DNA from: Microcoleus sp. CAWBG506
GTDB taxonomy: Bacteria > Cyanobacteriota > Cyanobacteriia > Cyanobacteriales > Microcoleaceae
Assembly (NCBI GenBank): GCA_020883125.1
Contig: JAHREW010000017.1
Coordinates: 1 to 64,000 of the forward strand
Length of the DNA: 64,000 nucleotides
Direction of reading: 5' to 3'
The notes below the pieces were generated by a model. That model ran no database searches. It was not told where the DNA came from and saw only the letters and a program-made list of their open reading frames with translations. Positions 7,858-16,093 of this stretch are shown piece by piece. Both the position numbers and the translations under genes were made by a program. Position 1 is the stretch's first letter; each line of letters begins with the position of its first letter.

Positions 7858-8371
7858 AAGATTTGTGTACCACCACCGCAGTCCCCACCGATGCCCAATT
7901 GAAGAGCCATTTAGCGTGATTTACCGCCACATTTGTACAGCCGTGAGTCACAGGATTGCCAAACAAATTGTGCCAATAAGCGCCGTGGATTGCCATGCCC
8001 CCATCGTAATACATTGTATAAGGAACGTCGGGGACATCGTAGTCCGGCCCAGTCATCCTAGCGACGCGATATTTGGTTTGAATCGCAAAAGTTCCCGTGC
8101 GGGTGGGAGTCGAAGATTTACCACTGGAAATATTTACAGCATAAACTGATTTATTTCCTTCCCAAGCTATGAGCTTTTGTCTTGATAGATCGATTTCAAT
8201 CCAGCGTTGACTAGATTGTTGCAACTCCATAATTCGATAGGCAATTGTGTTGTGCTGTTCGCCAGCAATTACAGCATTTGAACCACCACAAAAAGCTGCA
8301 ACTGTCAAGGCGAAACCAGCACAGAAAGTTCCAACCCAGCGGAAGTAACTTGAGTTTATATTGTTTTTCAT
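7856..8371 (-). CDS. L,D-transpeptidase (YkuD domain)
   Basis: 171 residues with an N-terminal signal or anchor segment (VGTFCAGFALTVAAFCGGSNAV). The YkuD domain starts at about residue 55 (IEIDLSRQKLIAWEG). Its catalytic signature is HGAYWHN.....THGCTNV near the C-terminus, with the nucleophilic cysteine in THGCTN and the conserved histidine 15 residues earlier. These enzymes make 3-3 cross-links in peptidoglycan or attach proteins to it, in the periplasm. Length fits the single-domain class. The gene ends inside the tandem-repeat block shared with the convergent neighbour. Confidence 0.9.
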   Translation of the reverse strand: MKNNINSSYFRWVGTFCAGFALTVAAFCGGSNAVIAGEQHNTIAYRIMELQQSSQRWIEIDLSRQKLIAWEGNKSVYAVNISSGKSSTPTRTGTFAIQTKYRVARMTGPDYDVPDVPYTMYYDGGMAIHGAYWHNLFGNPVTHGCTNVAVNHAKWLFNWASVGTAVVVHKS

Positions 8372-8430
8372 GTCTCACACCTCATATCATTTGAAATTTC
8401 AGATTTGAGATTTTAGATTGGGAAACAGGA

Positions 8431-9069
8431 TTAAGAAGTTGTTAAGTTTTGGGTGAGAGTTCGAGCAATTTGCCCGATCGCCTCCCAATCGCCATTAGCC
8501 ACCAAATGTTTGGGAAATAAGTCTCCAGCTAAACCAACGGCGATCGCCCCAGCATCAATAAATACCTTCGCATTATCCAGCGTCACCCCACCCGTCGGAA
8601 TCAAAGGAATGTCACCCAGCGGGCCTTGCAGAGCTTTCAGGTAAGCCGCACCTCCCAAACTCGATATCGGAAACACTTTAACGCAGGTAGCGCCAGCTTG
8701 CCACGCTGTGACAATTTCCGTCGGAGAGAAAGCACCAGGGACGATCGGCACTCCCGCATCAACAGCTACTTTAATCATAGCTACATCAGTGTGAGGAGTA
8801 AACAGGAATTGAGCGCCACAAGCTATAGCTTCCTGCAACTGTTCTAAATTCAATAATGTGCCAGTACCAATACTAAACTCCGGCAATTCCAAGCGGAGTT
8901 GAGAAATTAACTCACCCGCTTTTTCAGTATTCCAAGTAATTTCAATAAACTGAATTCCCCCTTTTGCTACGGCTTTTGCCATTTGCAAAGCCATTTCCTT
9001 GTCTGAGGAACGAATAACTGCGATCGCCCGGTGTGTTTTTAGTAATGTCAACCAAGTTTGATGATTCAT
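8431..9069 (-). CDS. eda: Bifunctional 2-keto-3-deoxy-6-phosphogluconate/4-hydroxy-2-oxoglutarate aldolase
   Basis: From this ATG the protein is 212 residues (MNHQTWLTLLKTHRAIAVIR...). Class I aldolase barrel features are present: AVIR at strand 1, the glutamate of FIEITWNT, FLFTPHTD, the Schiff-base lysine in TCVKVFPISSLGG, and the phosphate loop PLIPTGGVTLDNA. It cleaves KDPG to pyruvate and glyceraldehyde 3-phosphate in the Entner-Doudoroff route known in cyanobacteria. The usual arginine shortly after the conserved glutamate (TLRT in Escherichia coli) reads WNT here. The frame is open 32 codons further upstream, but that stretch (LTAESAETTE) is translated palindromic repeat and is not part of the enzyme. 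Confidence 0.88.
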   Translation of the reverse strand: MNHQTWLTLLKTHRAIAVIRSSDKEMALQMAKAVAKGGIQFIEITWNTEKAGELISQLRLELPEFSIGTGTLLNLEQLQEAIACGAQFLFTPHTDVAMIKVAVDAGVPIVPGAFSPTEIVTAWQAGATCVKVFPISSLGGAAYLKALQGPLGDIPLIPTGGVTLDNAKVFIDAGAIAVGLAGDLFPKHLVANGDWEAIGQIARTLTQNLTTS

Positions 9070-9153
9070 ATCAAATCCCTTGGTATCGGAATTATTCATC
9101 TCTCTCATCTCGAACTCTGTGGTCTCTGCGCTCTCTGCGGTTAAATCATTCCG
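9067..9153. repeat. Palindromic element, family B, right half-copy
   Basis: This stretch matches the right half of the element at 2034-2225: the blocks ATCAAATCC, TTGGTATCG, ATTCATCTCTCTC, CTCTGCGCTCTCTGCGG and TTAAATCATTCCG appear in the same order and spacing. The left half is missing. It is cut at the element's centre of symmetry, exactly where the aldolase start codon lies, so the element forms the immediate 5' region of that gene and may supply its leader. Confidence 0.75.
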
Positions 9154-9176
9154 AAACCATATCATTTTATTACCAT

Positions 9177-9210
9177 AAAAAGGCTCCTGCGATTAAACAG
9201 GAGCCTTTTA
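9177..9210 (-). terminator. Rho-independent terminator after psbC
   Basis: Reading the minus strand, the stem AGGCTCCTG/CAGGAGCCT with an 8-nt loop is followed by a T-run (TTTTTATGG). It lies 40-70 bp past the psbC stop codon. A-tracts flank both arms, so it could work in both directions. Confidence 0.85.
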
Positions 9211-9247
9211 ATGATTAGACAATCAAATCAGCAATAAATGCGATCGA

Positions 9248-10627
9248 TTAATCCAAATCAGGCATAGAAAGAACCGCTTCCGTCTCACGATTGATACCCT
9301 TCTCAAAGCCAGCGACAGCCGCGCGAGCGCGACCAGCGTGCCACAAGTGGCCGACCAAGAAAAAGAAACCCATCACAAAGTGGAAACAGGACAACCAAGA
9401 ACGAGGAGAAGTGAAGTTAAACGAGTTAACTTCAGTCGCCACACCACCCACAGAGTTCAAAGAACCCAAAGGAGCGTGAGTCATGTACTCAGCAGCGCGG
9501 CGAGCTTGCCAAGGCTGAATGTCATTCTTGATTTTGTTCAAATCCAAGCCATTAGTACCACGCAAAGGTTCCAACCAAGGGCCTTGGAAATCCCAGAAAC
9601 GCATGGTTTCACCGCCGAAAATGATTTCGCCAGTAGGAGAGCGCATCAGGTATTTACCCAAACCAGTCGGGCCTTGTGCAGAACCAACGTTAGCACCCAA
9701 GCGTTGGTCGCGGATCAAGAAGGTCAAAGCTTGCGCTTGAGAAGCTTCAGGACCAGTCGGACCGTAGAATTCGCTGGGGTAAGCAGTGTTGTTGAACCAA
9801 ACAAAACAGCAAGCGATGAAGCCCATCAGGGACAAAGCACCCAAGCTGTAAGACAAGTAAGCTTCGCCAGACCAGATTAAAGCGCGACGAGCCCAGCCGA
9901 AAGGCTTGGTCAAAATGTGCCAAACACCGCCAGCGATACAAATCAGGCCCAGCCAGATGTGACCGCCGATAATGTCTTCCATGTTGTTGACGCTGACTAT
10001 CCAGCCTTCGCCACCAAAAGGAGAGCGAACCAAGTAGCCAAAAATCACAGCGGGGTTGAGAGTCGGGTTCGTGATAATACGCACGTCGCCGCCGCCCGGA
10101 GCCCAAGTGTCATAGACACCGCCGAAGAACATAGCCTTAGCAACCAGCAGCAAGCAACCGCCACCCAACAAAATCAGGTGATAGCCGATGATATTGGTCA
10201 TCTGGTTCTTATCTTTCCAGTCGTAGCCGAAGAACGAAGAGTATTCTTCGAGAACTTCAGGGCCGCGAACGGCGTGATAAATGCCGCCCAAACCGAGAAC
10301 AGCAGATGAAATCAAGTGGAGAACACCAACTACGAAGAACGGGAAGATGTCTGTAACTTCACCGCCAGGGCCGACGCCCCAACCCAAAGTAGCGACGTGA
10401 GGCATCAAGATTAAGCCTTGTTCGTACATGGGCTTTTCTGGAATAAAGTGAGCAACTTCAAACAAAGTCATTGCTCCTGCCCAGAAAACGATCAAGCCGG
10501 CGTGAGCGACGTGGGCGCCGAGCAGTTTACCGGAAAGATTGATCAAACGAGCGTTGCCAGACCACCAAGCGAACCCGGAGGACTCTTGGTCGCGACCGCT
10601 TGCATAGGAATTAGAGAGCGTTACCAC
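9248..10627 (-). CDS. psbC: Photosystem II CP43 chlorophyll apoprotein
   Basis: 459 residues, full length for CP43, the inner antenna of photosystem II in the thylakoid membrane. Recognised from [21 protein letters not shown], the six-helix antenna layout with its paired histidines, the long lumenal loop with [14 protein letters not shown] and [15 protein letters not shown] (the loop that supplies a ligand to the manganese cluster), and the C-terminal [15 protein letters not shown]-like tail. The start is GTG, as is normal for psbC, with GGAGG 9 nt upstream. Unusually, no psbD overlaps it: the next gene upstream, psbD, ends 152 bp away, and a ten-codon psbD-tail remnant covers the GTG. Confidence 0.98.
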   Translation of the reverse strand: MVTLSNSYASGRDQESSGFAWWSGNARLINLSGKLLGAHVAHAGLIVFWAGAMTLFEVAHFIPEKPMYEQGLILMPHVATLGWGVGPGGEVTDIFPFFVVGVLHLISSAVLGLGGIYHAVRGPEVLEEYSSFFGYDWKDKNQMTNIIGYHLILLGGGCLLLVAKAMFFGGVYDTWAPGGGDVRIITNPTLNPAVIFGYLVRSPFGGEGWIVSVNNMEDIIGGHIWLGLICIAGGVWHILTKPFGWARRALIWSGEAYLSYSLGALSLMGFIACCFVWFNNTAYPSEFYGPTGPEASQAQALTFLIRDQRLGANVGSAQGPTGLGKYLMRSPTGEIIFGGETMRFWDFQGPWLEPLRGTNGLDLNKIKNDIQPWQARRAAEYMTHAPLGSLNSVGGVATEVNSFNFTSPRSWLSCFHFVMGFFFLVGHLWHAGRARAAVAGFEKGINRETEAVLSMPDLD

Positions 10628-10643
10628 GCGGTATAACCTCCAT
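10611..10643 (-). pseudogene. Fossil 3' end of a lost psbD overlapping the psbC start
   Basis: On the minus strand an ATG is followed by codons reading E-V-I-P-R-G-N-A-L-stop. The D2 protein ends in [10 protein letters not shown] (seen in the intact psbD at 10780). In cyanobacteria the psbD tail normally overlaps the psbC GTG start, and here the fossil overlaps it in the usual register, with the psbC ribosome-binding sequence GGAGGTT in the Glu-Val codons. The rest of that psbD is absent. The mini-frame could still serve as a translational-coupling leader. Confidence 0.7.
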
Positions 10644-10779
10644 CAATTTGGGATTTTTGATTGGGACTTTCAGGTTTTTTCGTTACCAGATTGGTTGCGG
10701 GGAAGCAGCCCCTCCGCCTGGGAACTAGGATTTGGAGATCAGTGTTTAAAGATTAATCTGAAATCCAAATCCTGATTTA

Positions 10780-11838
10780 TTAAAGTGCGTTACCACGAGG
10801 CAGAACTTCTTCTGGGAAGATGAAGTTTTCGTGTGGTTGGTCCGTTGGAGCCATCCAAGCACGAATACCTTCGTTCAACAGAATATTCTTAGTGTAGAAC
10901 GTTTCAAACTCAGGATCTTCTGCTGCACGAAGTTCTTGGGATACAAAGTCATAGGCCCGCAGGTTTAATGCTAAACCAACGATACCCAAAGAGCTCATCC
11001 ACAAGCCTGTGACAGGTACGAACAACATGAAGAAGTGTAACCAACGTTTGTTGGAGAATGCAATTCCGAAGATTTGCGACCAAAAACGGTTAGCTGTCAC
11101 CATGGAGTAGGTTTCTTCAGACTGAGTTGGGTTGAAAGCGCGGAAGGTGTTTGAACCTTCACCGTCTTCAAACAAGGTGTTTTCCACCGTTGCACCGTGA
11201 ATGGCGCACAACAGCGCACCACCCAAGATACCTGCAACACCCATCATGTGGAAGGGGTTGAGGGTCCAGTTGTGGAAGCCTTGCAGGAATAATAGGAAGC
11301 GGAAAATTGCTGCCACGCCGAAGCTAGGGGCGAAGAACCAGCCTGATTGACCCAAGGGGTAAAGCAGGAACACCGAGACGAACACGGCGATGGGGCCGGT
11401 GAATGCCAAGGCGTTGTAAGGACGGATGCCGACTAAACGGGAGATTTCGATCTGACGCAAGCAGAAGCCGATCAGTGCGAAAGCGCCGTGGAGTGCGACA
11501 AAGGCCCATAGGCCACCGAGTTGGAACCAGCGGGTGAAGTCCCACTGTGCTTCGGGGCCCCACAGGAACAGCAGGGAGTGTCCGAGGCTGTTGGCTGGGG
11601 TGGATACTGCGACGGTGAGGAAGTTGGCTCCTTCGAGGTAGGAGCTTGCCAAACCGTGGGTGTACCAGGATGTGACGAAGGTGGTGCCGGTCAGCCAGCC
11701 ACCGATGGCCATGTAGGCGCAGGGGAATAGCAGGATGCCAGACCAGCCTACGAAGACGAAGCGATCGCGTTTGAGCCAGTCGTCGAGTACATCAAAGATG
11801 CCTCGCTCGTTCTGGGCGCGTCCGACTGCGATTGTCAT
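10780..11838 (-). CDS. psbD: Photosystem II D2 reaction-centre protein
   Basis: 352 residues, the standard D2 length. Start [21 protein letters not shown], five transmembrane helices, redox-partner and ligand regions ([44 protein letters not shown]) and the canonical C-terminus [11 protein letters not shown]2 binds P680 chlorophylls, pheophytin and QA together with D1. The ribosome-binding sequence AGAGGA lies 11 nt before the ATG. Many cyanobacteria have two psbD genes, one in a psbD-psbC operon and one alone. This copy is separated from psbC by 152 bp and its tail uses different codons from the fossil at psbC, so its origin as second copy or as the rearranged operon copy is open. Confidence 0.98.
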   Translation of the reverse strand: MTIAVGRAQNERGIFDVLDDWLKRDRFVFVGWSGILLFPCAYMAIGGWLTGTTFVTSWYTHGLASSYLEGANFLTVAVSTPANSLGHSLLFLWGPEAQWDFTRWFQLGGLWAFVALHGAFALIGFCLRQIEISRLVGIRPYNALAFTGPIAVFVSVFLLYPLGQSGWFFAPSFGVAAIFRFLLFLQGFHNWTLNPFHMMGVAGILGGALLCAIHGATVENTLFEDGEGSNTFRAFNPTQSEETYSMVTANRFWSQIFGIAFSNKRWLHFFMLFVPVTGLWMSSLGIVGLALNLRAYDFVSQELRAAEDPEFETFYTKNILLNEGIRAWMAPTDQPHENFIFPEEVLPRGNAL

Positions 11839-12034
11839 TGCTGTAAAATCCTCTTGCTTGTTAAAAGGTTAAGGTTTGTCAATTACCCCAACTAAAATTC
11901 TTCATCAGATGAATGTTAGTTGGGGATGAAAGGTGGTTCTAATTAAAGTTAACATAACTATACATTATAATTTCATAAAATTTCAACTCGATTGGTAGTT
12001 GAATTAAGATTTGGCTTTAAGGCTTTTGAATTTT
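11839..12034. promoter_or_regulatory. Divergent psbD/ycf4 promoter region
   Basis: This 196-bp spacer separates psbD (minus) from ycf4 (plus). It contains a palindromic -10-like core, ATTATAAT at 11964-11971, which gives TATAAT on both strands. On the plus strand a weak -35 TTAAAG lies 17 bp upstream (11943-11948). No good -35 is seen for psbD. The region is AT-rich from 11940 to 11985. Confidence 0.35.
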
Positions 12035-12601
12035 ATGACTGCACAAACAACGACTTCGAGCGGACGCATCCTGCGCCAGCAGGTTTTGGGTTCCCGCCGC
12101 TTCAGCAATTACTGGTGGGCGACGGTGGTGAGCATTGGAGGGACTGGCTTCCTGCTGTCGAGCATTTCTAGCTACTTGCACGTAAATCTGCTGCCTTTTG
12201 CTGACCCGACTCAGCTAATTTTTATCCCCCAGGGGATAGCGATGGGTTTCTACGGTGTCTGTGCTCTGCTGTTGGGGTCTTACCTCTGGCTGACTGTGCT
12301 CTGGGATCTTGGTGGCGGGTATAATGAGTTCGATCGCGAAACTGGCAATATTCGCATCTTTCGCTGGGGTTTTCCAGGCAAAAACCGTAAAGTAGACTTT
12401 ACCTGCAAAACATCCGATGTTCAATCGGTACGGGTGGACATCAAAGACGGTCTCAGTCCCCGTCGCAGTATTTATCTCAAGCTCAAAGACCGCCGTCAGT
12501 TTCCCCTGACTAGAGTCGGACAACCCATATCCTTGTCTAAGGTGGAAAATGAAGCGGCCGAATTGGCTCGATTTTTGAAGGTTCCCTTGGAAGGACTTTA
12601 A
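12035..12601 (+). CDS. ycf4: Photosystem I assembly protein Ycf4
   Basis: 188 residues from this ATG (MTAQTTTSSGRILRQQVLGSRR), which agrees with the family length; the frame is open to a TTG at 12011 that would add eight residues. Two transmembrane helices (about residues 22-45 and 65-88) are followed by a cytoplasmic domain with EFDRETGNIRIFRWGFPGKNRK and PLTRVGQP. Ycf4 is a thylakoid scaffold that helps assemble newly made PSI subunits. The gene is divergent from psbD, a neighbourhood seen in several cyanobacteria and consistent with joint light-dependent control. Confidence 0.95.
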   Translation: MTAQTTTSSGRILRQQVLGSRRFSNYWWATVVSIGGTGFLLSSISSYLHVNLLPFADPTQLIFIPQGIAMGFYGVCALLLGSYLWLTVLWDLGGGYNEFDRETGNIRIFRWGFPGKNRKVDFTCKTSDVQSVRVDIKDGLSPRRSIYLKLKDRRQFPLTRVGQPISLSKVENEAAELARFLKVPLEGL

Positions 12602-12848
12602 CAATTTTAAATTTGGGATTTGAGATTTGGGATTTGGGATTGGTAAGTGGGGGGGTAGGCACTGACCCATCCACCACCCCTACAAAACGATGATTTACCT
12701 GAAAATGAAACCGCCTCGCCTCCCATCCCCCTTCACTAGGGGGACCAAACAGAATGTTCCGATTCCTCTGTTTCGATTACTTAGCAATTTCTAAGTTTTT
12801 TGGTCTAATATCTCTAGTTGCCAAGTTTTTAATCAAGTGAAAGTAAAA

Positions 12849-13628
12849 ATGCAAATCCGAATTCAGCAGTGGTTTTTCTCAATTTTAATCATTGGTGCCA
12901 TTTTTGTAGGTGGATGCGGTAGTTCTACTCCCGCCAATTCTACTCCCACACCGAATCCGGCATCTGGTGAAACTATTTCTTTGTCTCCGTCTCCGTCTCC
13001 TGCTGTTGTGGCTGCTAGTTCACAATTTAGTAACTTGCCGCGTTTGGAAGGAAAAGCAACGGTGGTGATGACGGTTAAAGGAGCACCAATTACGATCGAA
13101 CTTGACGGTACAAATGCTCCGATTACTGCGGGCAATTTTGTGGATTTGGTTCAGAAAGGTGTCTATGATGGGCTGGTATTTCACCGCGTAGTACGGGAAC
13201 CTCAGCCTTTTGTGGTTCAAGGTGGCGACCCCCAGGGGAAAGATCCTAAATTCCCTTCTCAGAGGTTGGGAACTGGTGGTTTTATTGACCCGAAAACTTC
13301 TCAGGAACGATATATTCCTCTGGAAATTAAAGCTAAAGGTGCCCAAAGTCCTACTTACAGTATGACGTTTGAGGAAGCTAGGATTGTTGAGAAACCTGTG
13401 TTGCTGCATAGTCGTGGGGCTGTGGCTATGGCTCGATCGAATGCTCCTGATTCGGCTTCTTCGCAGTTTTATTTTACTTTGACGGATGTACCTTTTTTGG
13501 ACGGTAGCTATGCGGTTTTTGGCTACGTCAAGCAAGGGATGGATGTGGTTGATAAGATTGAGGCTGGCGATCGCATTGAGAAAGCTACTGTGACTCAAGG
13601 TTTGGAAAATTTTAAGGCTGTTCAGTAG
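12849..13628 (+). CDS. Lipoprotein cyclophilin-type peptidyl-prolyl cis-trans isomerase
   Basis: About 259 residues from the ATG at 12849; a GTG at 12837 in frame would add four residues. The N-terminus is a lipoprotein signal (FFSILIIGAIFVGGCGSS, lipobox VGGC), so the protein is membrane-anchored on the periplasmic or lumenal side. A Pro/Ser/Thr-rich linker leads to a cyclophilin domain with APITAGNFVDLVQKGVYDGL.FHRVV, QGGDPQGKD, GAVAMARSNAPDSASSQFYF and FLDGSYAVFGYV. It carries an insertion of about 30 residues (RLGTGGFIDPKTSQERYIPLE...) common in cyanobacterial cyclophilins. It probably folds extracytoplasmic proteins. Confidence 0.92.
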   Translation: MQIRIQQWFFSILIIGAIFVGGCGSSTPANSTPTPNPASGETISLSPSPSPAVVAASSQFSNLPRLEGKATVVMTVKGAPITIELDGTNAPITAGNFVDLVQKGVYDGLVFHRVVREPQPFVVQGGDPQGKDPKFPSQRLGTGGFIDPKTSQERYIPLEIKAKGAQSPTYSMTFEEARIVEKPVLLHSRGAVAMARSNAPDSASSQFYFTLTDVPFLDGSYAVFGYVKQGMDVVDKIEAGDRIEKATVTQGLENFKAVQ

Positions 13629-13657
13629 TCATTAGTTATTAGTCATTAGTCAGTAGT
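13627..13657. repeat. Heptamer-type tandem repeat before the ketosynthase gene
   Basis: The spacer between the cyclophilin stop codon and the next ATG is almost entirely TAGTTATTAGTCATTAGTCAG-like sequence, an imperfect 7-bp tandem repeat. It leaves no room for an independent promoter. Co-transcription of the flanking genes is likely. Confidence 0.6.
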
Positions 13658-13659
13658 GA

Positions 13660-14838
13660 ATGGATGTTGTTGTTACTGGAATTGGTTTAGTTTCTGCTTT
13701 AGGCTCTCTGGAAAATAGCTGGAAAAAACTGTTGGCTGGGGAATCGGGAATTGAGCACCATCAACCTTTTCTAGAACTTGAACCTCGACCTCTGGCTTTA
13801 ATTTATCCAAAACCTGCGGATTTTATAACTTTAATTCGGCGGGTTTTGGCAGATGCTTTGCAAGATGCTAATTTGACTTTGCCGATTCCTGATTGTGGAA
13901 TTGCGATCGGCTCTAGCCGTGGTTTTCAAGCCAATTTGGAAGAGTTGTTAACAGAAGTCAGAAGACCCCCCCTTACCCCAGTATGGGGAAGTCAGAAGCA
14001 AGAAGGAAGGGAATTCCCGATTCCCCATGCTGAATTTGTGCATTTTTTGCCTCACATGGGGGCGATCGCGGTGGCCAGAGCAATTGGTTCTACCGGGCCG
14101 GTGCTGGCGCCGATGGCGGCTTGTGCGACTGGTATTTGGTCGATCGCCCAAGCTGTTGAGTTAATCCAAACTGGTCTGTGTCAGCGGGCGATCGCAGGTG
14201 CTGTGGAAGCGCCCATCACACCCTTAACTCTGACTGGGTTTAACCGGATGGGTGCTTTGGCCACAACTGGTTGCTATCCCTTCGATCGAGACCGGGAAGG
14301 GTTGGTACTCGGCGAAGGTGGAGCTTTATTTGTATTAGAATCGGCGGATTTGGCAATTGGTCGCGGTGCTCAAATTTACGGCCGAGTTTCGGGTTTTGGC
14401 TTGACAAATGATGCGTGTTATGGTAACGCGCCGGAAATTGGAGGAAAAAGTGCGATCGCCGCGGTAAATCAATGTTTGAAACGGAGCAATTTATCAACCT
14501 TTGACATCGATTACATTCACGCTCACGGCACTGCAACGGGGTTAAATGACCAACACGAAGCACTTTTAATTAATAAGTTGTTTCCTTTCGGAGTTGCTGT
14601 TAGTTCCACTAAAGGGGGGACTGGACATACTTTGGGAGCTTCGGGAGCTTTGGGTATAGCTTTTTGTTTAATGAGTATCAAACAGCAGATATTGTTACCT
14701 TGCACCGGAATGCGCCAACCGGGATTTGAATTAGATTTTGTGCGCTGTGCCCGATCGACCAAAGTGAGAAATGCGGTTGGTTTGAGTTTTGGCTTTGGGG
14801 GTCAGAATGCAGCGATCGCTCTGAGTCAGTATAGTTAA
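13660..14838 (+). CDS. Beta-ketoacyl-ACP synthase (FabF-like)
   Basis: 392 residues with thiolase fold and the complete Cys-His-His triad: nucleophile C155 in PMAACATGIWS, H in IHAHGTATGLND (~residue 290) and H in KGGTGHTLGASGA (~325). The GFGGQNAAI C-terminus is typical for KAS I/II. It condenses malonyl-ACP with acyl-ACP in fatty-acid or polyketide assembly. Between residues ~102 and 126 an extra stretch (RRPPLTPVWGSQKQEGREFP) looks like translated low-complexity intergenic repeat inserted in frame. It is shorter than the main FabF (about 415), so it may be a second, specialised synthase. Confidence 0.88.
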   Translation: MDVVVTGIGLVSALGSLENSWKKLLAGESGIEHHQPFLELEPRPLALIYPKPADFITLIRRVLADALQDANLTLPIPDCGIAIGSSRGFQANLEELLTEVRRPPLTPVWGSQKQEGREFPIPHAEFVHFLPHMGAIAVARAIGSTGPVLAPMAACATGIWSIAQAVELIQTGLCQRAIAGAVEAPITPLTLTGFNRMGALATTGCYPFDRDREGLVLGEGGALFVLESADLAIGRGAQIYGRVSGFGLTNDACYGNAPEIGGKSAIAAVNQCLKRSNLSTFDIDYIHAHGTATGLNDQHEALLINKLFPFGVAVSSTKGGTGHTLGASGALGIAFCLMSIKQQILLPCTGMRQPGFELDFVRCARSTKVRNAVGLSFGFGGQNAAIALSQYS

Positions 14839-14948
14839 TTTTTTAATAATTTTTTTTAAACCAAAAGTTGATCTGCAATTAAATTCGAGGAATAAGAGAA
14901 GATATAAAAAAGAAACTGTTTAGATTAAGCTTCAGGTGGTATTTTCAC

Positions 14949-16043
14949 ATGGATTTAGCCTCTCATCGATTTATGTCCTACTTTGAACCCGAACAAGCCG
15001 CGCACCTGTGCAAAATAGCGATCTTGGAGAATTTTGCCCAGGAAACCCTGGTTTTTGAGGAGGGAGAACCAGCGGATTTTTTATATTTAGTCTTAGAAGG
15101 TGAAGTCAAGTTTAGCAAACGGATTGACAACAATAAACATCAAACTGTTGCTCTAGCTAAACCGGATGACTTTTTTGGGGAACTCGGAGTTTTAGACGGA
15201 CAGCCGCGCAGTGCGAGGGCCTTAGCCATTGCAGGCTCAAATTTAGCCAAAATATCTCGCACAGAACTGATAGATACACTCCATTTTAGCAAAGGAACTT
15301 CCGTGCTGCAAATTTTTAGCTTTATTGTTCAAAATTTGCGCGACACAACCGATCAGTATGTCAACCAGTTTGTTCACAAACAAAAAATGGTACTTGTAGG
15401 AGAAATGGTGAGTACAATTATTCACGATTTCAAAAGTCCTTTTACAGGAATTAAACTCTCAAGTGAAATGATCAAAGAAATTCACCCGGACGAGGATACT
15501 CAGGAATGGTGCGACCTGATTCTATTGCAGGTTCAGCGAATGTTGGGAATGGCAGAGGAAGTATTAGAATTTTCTCGTGGCAATTCTGTTTTGCATAAAA
15601 AACAAATTAACCTCATCCAGACTTTGCACCAATTTGAAAAGTTGAATAGGGTTTATTTTGAAGCGGCTAAAGTAGAGTTTGTAGTACGGGTAACAGAAGT
15701 GATAGTGCTAGCTGACGAAAATAAGATTTTGCGCATTTTGCAAAATTTAGTCGGCAATGCTGTGGAAGCTTTTGGGGGACGAGGGGGCCGTGTAGAGATT
15801 ACTGTCACAGAAAGTGAGGACTGGGCAGAAATTAGCATTTACGATAATGGGTCTGGTATTCCGCAGGCAATTAAGGAAAAATTATTTGAACCTTTTGTGA
15901 CCTATGGAAAGCGCACTGGTACTGGTTTGGGAACGGCGATTGCTAAGTCGATGGTTGATGCTCACAAAGGGGAAATTACCTATAAATCGGAAGATGATAA
16001 AGGAACAACTTTTTACATTCGTTTGCCTAAAAATATAAGTTAA
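14949..16043 (+). CDS. Cyclic-nucleotide-binding-domain histidine kinase
   Basis: 364 residues. Residues ~10-130 form a cNMP-binding/CRP-like sensor (LVFEEGEPADFLYLVLEGEVKF, FFGELGVLDGQPRSARALA). The kinase core follows: phospho-acceptor H159 in VSTIIHDFKSPFTGIKLS, then HATPase_c with N box LQNLVGNAVEAFGG, G1 box DNGSGIP and G2 box GTGLGTAIAKSMVDAHKG. No transmembrane helix, so a soluble sensor. The arginine-containing phosphate cassette (GQPRSARALA) suggests that real cyclic nucleotide could bind, but the ligand is not known. No response regulator is adjacent. It lies 110 bp downstream of the ketosynthase gene. Confidence 0.9.
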   Translation: MDLASHRFMSYFEPEQAAHLCKIAILENFAQETLVFEEGEPADFLYLVLEGEVKFSKRIDNNKHQTVALAKPDDFFGELGVLDGQPRSARALAIAGSNLAKISRTELIDTLHFSKGTSVLQIFSFIVQNLRDTTDQYVNQFVHKQKMVLVGEMVSTIIHDFKSPFTGIKLSSEMIKEIHPDEDTQEWCDLILLQVQRMLGMAEEVLEFSRGNSVLHKKQINLIQTLHQFEKLNRVYFEAAKVEFVVRVTEVIVLADENKILRILQNLVGNAVEAFGGRGGRVEITVTESEDWAEISIYDNGSGIPQAIKEKLFEPFVTYGKRTGTGLGTAIAKSMVDAHKGEITYKSEDDKGTTFYIRLPKNIS

Positions 16044-16093
16044 ATTAAGGGCAAAATGAAGTATAATTGAATTGAGAAATAGCTAAAATTATA

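Noticed and set aside
8431-9165. Aldolase starting at 9165 with 32 extra residues
   Set aside because: The extra part (LTAESAETTE...) is translated family B repeat. Aldolases of this family begin near MNHQTW, and the ATG at 9069 fits.
9291-10309. Open frames opposite psbC
   Set aside because: psbC is unambiguous and highly conserved. The antisense frames have no recognisable domains.
12837-12848. GTG start for the cyclophilin
   Set aside because: The ATG at 12849 gives a cleaner lipoprotein signal. The GTG would only add VKVK; it cannot be excluded.
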